Positions 7,514 through 11,292 of a DNA stretch of 11,292 bases are shown here, one piece after another; position 1 is the stretch's first letter; every line of letters starts with the position of its first letter. The position numbers and the translations under genes were made by a program. Source of the stretch: Microcystis aeruginosa W13-11 (GTDB lineage Bacteria; Cyanobacteriota; Cyanobacteriia; Cyanobacteriales; Microcystaceae). The notes below the pieces were generated by a model. It was not told the DNA's origin and did no database searches. It was given only the letters and a program-made list of their open reading frames with translations. Where the stretch lies: positions 1 through 11,292 of the forward strand of contig JAADBR010000136.1 of the NCBI GenBank assembly GCA_009995705.1, read 5' to 3'.

Positions 7514-7541
7514 GGGTGGTTTCGGCTTCGCTCAACCACCC
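7514..7541. repeat. REP-like palindrome after hsdM
   Basis: GGGTGGTT (7514-7521) and AACCACCC (7534-7541) form a perfect 8-bp stem around a 12-base loop containing TCGGCTTCGCT. Palindromes of the form GGTTTCGRCTTCGCTCAACC recur between genes in many bacteria, including cyanobacteria (from memory). No T-run follows on the plus strand, so a mobile palindromic repeat fits better than a terminator. Confidence 0.55.
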
Positions 7542-7546
7542 AAATA

Positions 7547-7671
7547 GCAGCAATTCTCATTTTGAAACGATTTTGCCTTGTTTCAGAGATCTAGAGATTC
7601 GTTAAAGAATTTTAACCCCTCTAGGTGCAAGAGTTTTAATGTCATGAAACCTTAAAATGAGAATTGCTGTC
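7547..7671. mobile_element. MITE-like element with terminal inverted repeats, flanked by TA
   Basis: CAGCAATTCTCATTTT (7548-7563) is repeated inverted as AAAATGAGAATTGCTG (7654-7669), a perfect 16-bp terminal repeat. The element is flanked by TA at 7545-7546 and 7672-7673, as in target duplications of IS630/Tc1-mariner transposons. At 125 bp with no coding frame it would be non-autonomous. An inner hairpin is possible (GAAAC 7564-7568 with GTTTC 7580-7584). It sits between the dead hsdM and the next gene. Copies elsewhere in the genome would confirm it. Confidence 0.7.
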
Positions 7672-7722
7672 TAAATATGGTGGCTGGGGCGATAATTAGT
7701 TTAGTATTAGTGAAGACTTGAA

Positions 7723-8430
7723 ATGGTCATGATGATGATGAAATTATTAGGATGTCTAGTCATTTTTGCAAGTTTAGTCAATGTTACACCGGGGATGGCA
7801 AATCATCCCCCCCGACAAATTGCCCAAGCGTCTAGCACTTCTTCGATTCAAGGTTATTGTTTTTCGGTCGCTAATGATAATCTGGATGCTACCGCGAGGA
7901 TTTATATTCAGGGAAATCAAGTCACGGGTCGGGTACAAGCTACAATTCATAATGAACAAGCAGCTTATTATACTTCCTACACTCAAACCTTACAAGGAAC
8001 AAAAAAGGGGAATCAGTTAAACTTAAATATCACGACAAAAATTGAGTTAGACACCCAAAAAACTCAAGAAATCTGGACATTAACCGCAGATTCTTTGAAT
8101 ACGGGACGAGAAGTTTATCAAAGACAACCTTGTTTATTGTCTCAAATCCGGTTTGCACCCGGAACTAATAGCGCCACCGTTAATCAATCGGTTGTGCGAG
8201 GGAGTCGAAATATTTATCTCTTAAGAGCAAATCAAGGACAGAGAATGGATCTGAAAATTACATCCTTAGAAAATAATGCCGTATTTGATGTGATTGCACC
8301 GAATGGGGAAATATTGACAACAGAAGCTACCCAATCTAGTCTAAAATTACCTGCTACTGGAAATTATGAAATAATTGTGGGGGGGACTCGCGGCAATGCC
8401 ACCTATAAATTAAATGTTAAAATTAAATAA
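7723..8430 (+). CDS. Secreted protein with a pre-peptidase C-terminal (PPC)-like domain
   Basis: The function is unknown; the protein is probably exported to the periplasm or outside the cell. The N-terminus has a hydrophobic segment (LLGCLVIFASLVNV) after K7 and a plausible signal-peptidase site after GMA (residue 26). Residues about 40-140 form a beta-rich domain with two cysteines, C46 and C137, that could form a disulfide. Residues about 150-235 look like a PPC domain: a beta-sandwich pattern with GSRNIYLLRANQGQRMDLKI, a central FDVIAPNGEIL and the closing GNYEIIVGG. PPC domains are usually attached to secreted enzymes, but no catalytic domain is seen here. The start is uncertain: ATG 7723 is followed by ATGs at 7729, 7732, 7735 and 7738, and 7735 or 7738 would give a more usual short n-region. 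It stands alone behind the MITE-like element. Confidence 0.75.
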   Translation: MVMMMMKLLGCLVIFASLVNVTPGMANHPPRQIAQASSTSSIQGYCFSVANDNLDATARIYIQGNQVTGRVQATIHNEQAAYYTSYTQTLQGTKKGNQLNLNITTKIELDTQKTQEIWTLTADSLNTGREVYQRQPCLLSQIRFAPGTNSATVNQSVVRGSRNIYLLRANQGQRMDLKITSLENNAVFDVIAPNGEILTTEATQSSLKLPATGNYEIIVGGTRGNATYKLNVKIK

Positions 8431-8535
8431 ATAGTAGCAATGTCCACCGGACGATACTTTCATTAGTGGAACTTTCGCCAAAAGATTGTCAACCACAACG
8501 TTAGCAGCATCAATCTTGAATCAGTCAACAGTTAT

Positions 8536-8568
8536 TCAGTTATCAGTTCACTTTTTACTGATCACTGA
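8536..8568. repeat. Imperfect palindrome of the CAGTTATCAGT/ACTGATCACTG type
   Basis: TCAGTTATCAGT (8536-8547) pairs with ACTGATCACTGA (8557-8568) at 11 of 12 positions across 9 bases. The 12-mer TACTGATCACTG (8556-8567) occurs again, inverted, at 11132-11143. Such CAGT-rich runs are common dispersed intergenic repeats in cyanobacteria. It lies just upstream of the VOC gene. Confidence 0.5.
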
Positions 8569-8586
8569 AAAAGCTTCCCAACCCCA

Positions 8587-8997
8587 ATGAATAACCCCAC
8601 CGATAGTCCATTCAATTACACAGAGGCTTTTATTGCCCTAGGCACGAGTAATTTTGATCGCTCGGTGCATTTTTATCGTCAATTGTTGCAACAGGAACCA
8701 AACCCCTATCTTGTCGCCGTTTATGCGGAATTTAGGTTGATTAACCTTAAATTAGGTCTTTTTTGCCCTAAAGAGTCCCACAGAGAGGAATTTAGCGATT
8801 CTAGGGGCAGTGGCATGAGCATTTGTTTCGAGGTGGAGAGTCTCGAAAAAGCGATCGAGCATTGGAGCGAAATCGGCTATGGTGCTAGGGGAGAAATTAG
8901 CCAAGCTTCCCACGGGAGGGAAATATACATCTATGATCCCGATGGTAATCGTTTAATTTTCCATCAATCCACCGCTAAAACCAATCCTTTCAGGTAG
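8587..8997 (+). CDS. VOC (glyoxalase/bleomycin-resistance/dioxygenase fold) family protein
   Basis: This is a small cytoplasmic protein of 136 residues, normal for a one-module VOC protein that works as a dimer. The first beta-alpha-beta unit is seen at about residues 12-60 (AFIALGTSNFDRSVHFYRQL), and the second ends with IYIYDPDGNRLIFHQ (about 114-128). The DPDGN turn is diagnostic of the superfamily, but the substrate cannot be told. The usual Glu metal ligand just after DPDGN is replaced by a hydrophobic residue, so a metal-dependent glyoxalase I reaction is doubtful. The start ATG 8587 has no strong Shine-Dalgarno. The last 34 bases overlap the end of the convergent methyltransferase gene. 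Confidence 0.8.
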   Translation: MNNPTDSPFNYTEAFIALGTSNFDRSVHFYRQLLQQEPNPYLVAVYAEFRLINLKLGLFCPKESHREEFSDSRGSGMSICFEVESLEKAIEHWSEIGYGARGEISQASHGREIYIYDPDGNRLIFHQSTAKTNPFR

Positions 8998-10148
8998 GAA
9001 CCTTCCGAGTGATAGATACTGGTGGGATGGTCGGCTGGTTGGCTTAAACGTGCTAAAATTCGCACTGGGCGGGCTGATTCAATAGCAGCAGCCATGACAG
9101 CCCCCTGAAAATGTTCTTCGTTAACCACTTGGGAACAGGAAAAGGTGAAAATAATACCTTGGGGGCGAATTTTCTGGAAAGCTTGCTGATTTAATCTTTT
9201 ATAAGCCATAACCGCCTGATGACGGGATTGGATACTTTTGGCAAAAGCGGGAGGATCGAGAACAATCAGATCGTAATCCTCCTCACAGTCGCGCAGGAAG
9301 TTAAAAACATCGGCGCTGTAGGATTGATGGGGAACTTCGCTGAGATTATTCAGGGCGATATTTTTTTCGGTAAGATCGATCGCACCGTGGGAACTATCAA
9401 CGGAATCGACTAGGGCAGCCCCCGCTTGCATAGCATAGACGGAAAAGCCGCCAGAATAAGAAAAAGTGTTTAAAAACCGTTTATCATGGGAATATTGAGA
9501 TAATAAGGCCCTATTTTCCCTTTGATCAAGGAAAAATCCCGTTTTTTGTCCCTTTTCCCAATCAATAATAAAGCGATGGCCGGATTCTAGCACCTCATCG
9601 CCGGTTTTTTGACCAAATAAGTATTTATTTTCGGAAATATGGGCGCTTTTCGCCAAAACTGCGGCACTTTTATCGTAAACTGCCCGTAAATTGTCAGCGT
9701 AGATAGTTTTCAGGCAATCGACAATCAGATCAAGACGTTGGTATAAAGCTAGGGAATAAGCTTGAATAACCGCCGTGCCATTGTACCAATCGACGATTAA
9801 ACTGGGTAAACCGTCTCCTTCCGCGTTAATTAACCGATAACAGTTAGTTTTCGGGTTATCCACTAAACCGATTTGTTGTCGCAGCTGATAGGCATTCTGG
9901 AATTTTTCGAGAAATAATTGAGCAATATCGCTGACTTTTGGGAAAGAAAGAATTTTAACGGCAATATTGCTAGGATTATACAGTCCAGTGGCTAGGTATT
10001 CGCCTCGATCGCTATAAACCTCCACGATAGCACCCTCTTTGACTTCTTCCTCCATCTCTTTAATCGCCCCGGAAAATATCCAAGGATGGAATCGTTTAAC
10101 AGCATCAATTTTATGGTTTCTCAGGATAATTTTCGGTAAATCTGGCAT
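8964..10148 (-). CDS. rlmI: RlmI-type class I SAM-dependent rRNA large subunit methyltransferase
   Basis: This is probably a 23S rRNA (cytosine-C5) methyltransferase; E. coli RlmI modifies C1962. The 394 residues match E. coli RlmI (396). An N-terminal PUA RNA-binding domain covers about residues 1-70 (HPWIFSGAI, YLATGLYNP). A central EEHAD-like beta domain precedes the Rossmann-fold methyltransferase part: the SAM motif FSYSGG at 229-234, DPPAFAK from D298, and TFSCSQ with the likely catalytic C338. The C-terminal ADHP and EGSYLKGL stretches closely match RlmI. The start ATG 10148 gives the expected beginning. The gene faces the VOC gene and their 3' ends overlap by 34 bases, so no terminator separates them. 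Cyanobacterial homologues are usually only annotated as class I rRNA methyltransferases, so target specificity is inferred. Confidence 0.88.
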   Translation of the reverse strand: MPDLPKIILRNHKIDAVKRFHPWIFSGAIKEMEEEVKEGAIVEVYSDRGEYLATGLYNPSNIAVKILSFPKVSDIAQLFLEKFQNAYQLRQQIGLVDNPKTNCYRLINAEGDGLPSLIVDWYNGTAVIQAYSLALYQRLDLIVDCLKTIYADNLRAVYDKSAAVLAKSAHISENKYLFGQKTGDEVLESGHRFIIDWEKGQKTGFFLDQRENRALLSQYSHDKRFLNTFSYSGGFSVYAMQAGAALVDSVDSSHGAIDLTEKNIALNNLSEVPHQSYSADVFNFLRDCEEDYDLIVLDPPAFAKSIQSRHQAVMAYKRLNQQAFQKIRPQGIIFTFSCSQVVNEEHFQGAVMAAAIESARPVRILARLSQPADHPTSIYHSEGSYLKGLVLAVD

Positions 10149-10296
10149 GGATAAAGAATCAGGGTTGATAGCTGACGGCTACTGGAAATTCTATTATCCC
10201 CTGCTGGCAGCACAAAACCATAGTTTCTTATCCCTTGATCGAGTGGCATCAAAGCAAGTCCCCACAACCGAGGGATAATCAGAGGGAATTCTCGCC

Positions 10297-10302
10297 TATA
10301 AT
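10297..10302 (+). promoter_or_regulatory. Possible -10 box of the mlaE promoter
   Basis: TATAAT is a perfect -10 match 32 bases upstream of the mlaE start. The -35 position has no good TTGACA match, so a second promoter element or an activator would be needed. The rest of 10149-10334 holds no gene that I can see. Confidence 0.5.
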
Positions 10303-10334
10303 TAGGTTAGATTTTAGCGATAGTCCCTCGACAA

Positions 10335-11129
10335 ATGCCAAAAAAAAGTGATGCTGCCGGTGGTTTAAGTTTATGGTTCCAACGTTTGGGGGCTGCCAGC
10401 TTGTTAGCGGGACAAACTTTTTTACATATTCTTAATGGCAAAATCCACCGGCGTAATACTCTGGAACAAATGAGTATTGTTGGACCAGAATCCTTGACAA
10501 TTGCCCTCATTACTGCTGCTTTTGTGGGTATGGTTTTCACTATTCAGGTAGCCAGAGAATTTATTTTTTTCGGGGCGGGTAGTTTTGTTGGGGGAGTCCT
10601 TTCCTTGGCTTTAACCAGGGAATTAGCCCCGGTTTTAACTGCGGTGGTGGTGGCGGGGAGAGTTGGCTCGGCTTTTGCCGCCGAAATTGGTACAATGCGA
10701 GTGACAGAACAAATTGACGCTTTATATATTTTAAAAACCGATCCGATCGATTATTTGGTCATTCCCCGGGTGATTGCCTGTAGTTTAATGTTACCCCTGC
10801 TCACTATTATCTCTTTAGTCACGGGATTATTGGGCGGTTTATTGATTTCCGATAGTCTTTACGGTATCTCCCATTCCCTATTCTTACAATCAGCTCAAAA
10901 TTTTCTACAAACATGGGATTTAATTAGTTCTATGTTAAAGTCCCTAATTTTTGGGATTTTAATTGCCATTATCGGCTGCAGTTGGGGTTTAACCACCACC
11001 GGCGGTGCTAAAGGAGTTGGTCAATCTACTACCACGGCTGTGGTAACTTCTTTATTAGCGATTTTTGTGGCTAATTTTTTCCTCTCTTGGCTGATGTTTC
11101 AAGGGACTGGTAATGTGGAAATCCGCTAA
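10335..11129 (+). CDS. mlaE: MlaE/YrbE-type permease of a lipid ABC transporter
   Basis: This inner-membrane permease belongs to the MlaE family, which with an ATPase (MlaF) and an MCE protein (MlaD) moves phospholipids or other lipids between the inner and outer envelope membranes. The 264 residues fit the family (about 250-265). Five to six hydrophobic segments are visible from about residue 50 onward. The family signature EIGTMRVTEQIDAL begins at E117, preceded by LTRELAPVLTAVVVAGRVGS. The start ATG 10335 follows a TATAAT at 10297. No ATPase or MCE gene is adjacent in the window, which is common in cyanobacteria, where these genes are often scattered. The gene ends just before a CAGTGATCAGT-type repeat. 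Confidence 0.92.
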   Translation: MPKKSDAAGGLSLWFQRLGAASLLAGQTFLHILNGKIHRRNTLEQMSIVGPESLTIALITAAFVGMVFTIQVAREFIFFGAGSFVGGVLSLALTRELAPVLTAVVVAGRVGSAFAAEIGTMRVTEQIDALYILKTDPIDYLVIPRVIACSLMLPLLTIISLVTGLLGGLLISDSLYGISHSLFLQSAQNFLQTWDLISSMLKSLIFGILIAIIGCSWGLTTTGGAKGVGQSTTTAVVTSLLAIFVANFFLSWLMFQGTGNVEIR

Positions 11130-11131
11130 GA

Positions 11132-11149
11132 CAGTGATCAGTAATCAGT
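11132..11149. repeat. Second copy of the CAGTGATCAGTA repeat, after mlaE
   Basis: CAGTGATCAGTA (11132-11143) is the exact reverse complement of 8556-8567 and continues into AATCAGTG. It forms an interrupted palindrome, CAGTGATCAGTAATCAGTG-like, immediately after the mlaE stop. It is probably a dispersed intergenic repeat. Confidence 0.45.
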
Positions 11150-11193
11150 GCCGAGAAAACGGCAATTTTCTCCTTAATACTGGAGTTTAGACT

Positions 11194-11223
11194 AAAAAAT
11201 CAGACTGTAAAGTCTAGTCTGAT
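11194..11223 (-). terminator. Likely terminator for a leftward gene beyond the right edge
   Basis: ATCAGACT (11199-11206) and AGTCTGAT (11216-11223) form a perfect 8-bp stem with a 9-base loop. Read on the minus strand the stem is followed by a T-run (plus-strand A-run 11194-11199), as in a rho-independent terminator. It would serve a minus-strand gene to the right of the window. Confidence 0.5.
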
Positions 11224-11233
11224 AATTAGAACG

Positions 11234-11268
11234 CATAAAAAAAAGACTTAGCTTGTCAGAAAAGCTAA
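11234..11268 (-). terminator. Second minus-strand terminator-like hairpin at the right edge
   Basis: TTAGCTT (11248-11254) pairs with AAGCTAA (11262-11268) across 7 bases. On the minus strand it is followed, after three bases, by eight or so T (plus-strand A-run ending at 11244). With the hairpin at 11199-11223 it would form a tandem stop for leftward transcription. No gene is visible in 11130-11292 itself. Confidence 0.4.
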
Positions 11269-11292
11269 AAATAATGCTAATTTATTCATTAG

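Noticed and set aside
7750..7755. Possible lipobox LLGC in the secreted PPC protein
   Set aside because: The cysteine is at residue 11, before any full hydrophobic stretch, so a lipoprotein signal is unlikely; a normal signal peptide ending at GMA fits better.

Overview
The window looks like cyanobacterial chromosome, most probably Microcystis aeruginosa or a close relative. The evidence is the gene order (a LysR regulator divergent from bicA, then sbtA, sbtB and nhaS3), the near-identity of the proteins to remembered cyanobacterial homologues, five HIP1 octamers (GCGATCGC) and several dispersed palindromic or MITE-like repeats. No database search was possible, so family names rest on recalled sequences and motifs.

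Left half (1-6261): a bicarbonate-uptake and sodium-cycling locus. A CcmR/CmpR-type LysR regulator (ccmR2) is read leftward from a TTG start. It shares a 300-bp control region with bicA, and that region holds two interlocked perfect 9-bp inverted repeats. BicA (SulP-type, Na+-dependent, low-affinity bicarbonate carrier) has a complete membrane domain. Its C-terminal STAS domain is broken: the reading frame runs into 29 unrelated residues, and a stretch resembling the true BicA tail survives in another frame. The strain may therefore depend mostly on SbtA, the high-affinity Na+/bicarbonate symporter encoded next with a GTG start and a strong Shine-Dalgarno. SbtB, the PII-like regulator of SbtA, follows and ends in a strong terminator. 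NhaS3, a CPA2 Na+/H+ antiporter that could renew the sodium gradient used by the symporters, is separated by that terminator and has its own terminator. Base composition jumps from about 40-47% GC in sampled bicA blocks to 55-65% in late sbtA, sbtB and early nhaS3. It falls back to about 40-48% in the middle of nhaS3, which suggests a recombined segment.

Middle (6300-7720): a decayed type I restriction-modification methylase gene (hsdM) with an in-frame stop, frameshifts and an internal deletion. It is followed by a short palindrome and a 125-bp MITE-like element flanked by TA.

Right half (7720-11292): a secreted protein with a pre-peptidase C-terminal-like domain; a small VOC/glyoxalase-fold protein whose 3' end overlaps that of a convergent RlmI-type 23S rRNA methyltransferase; and a complete MlaE-type permease of a lipid ABC transporter. 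The last 160 bases contain no gene but hold a dispersed repeat and two hairpins shaped like terminators for a leftward gene beyond the right edge.

No wholly new system is evident. The most informative features are the broken bicA, the interlocked operator-like repeats, the possible RNA switch at the sbtA start and the mosaic composition of the carbon-uptake locus.
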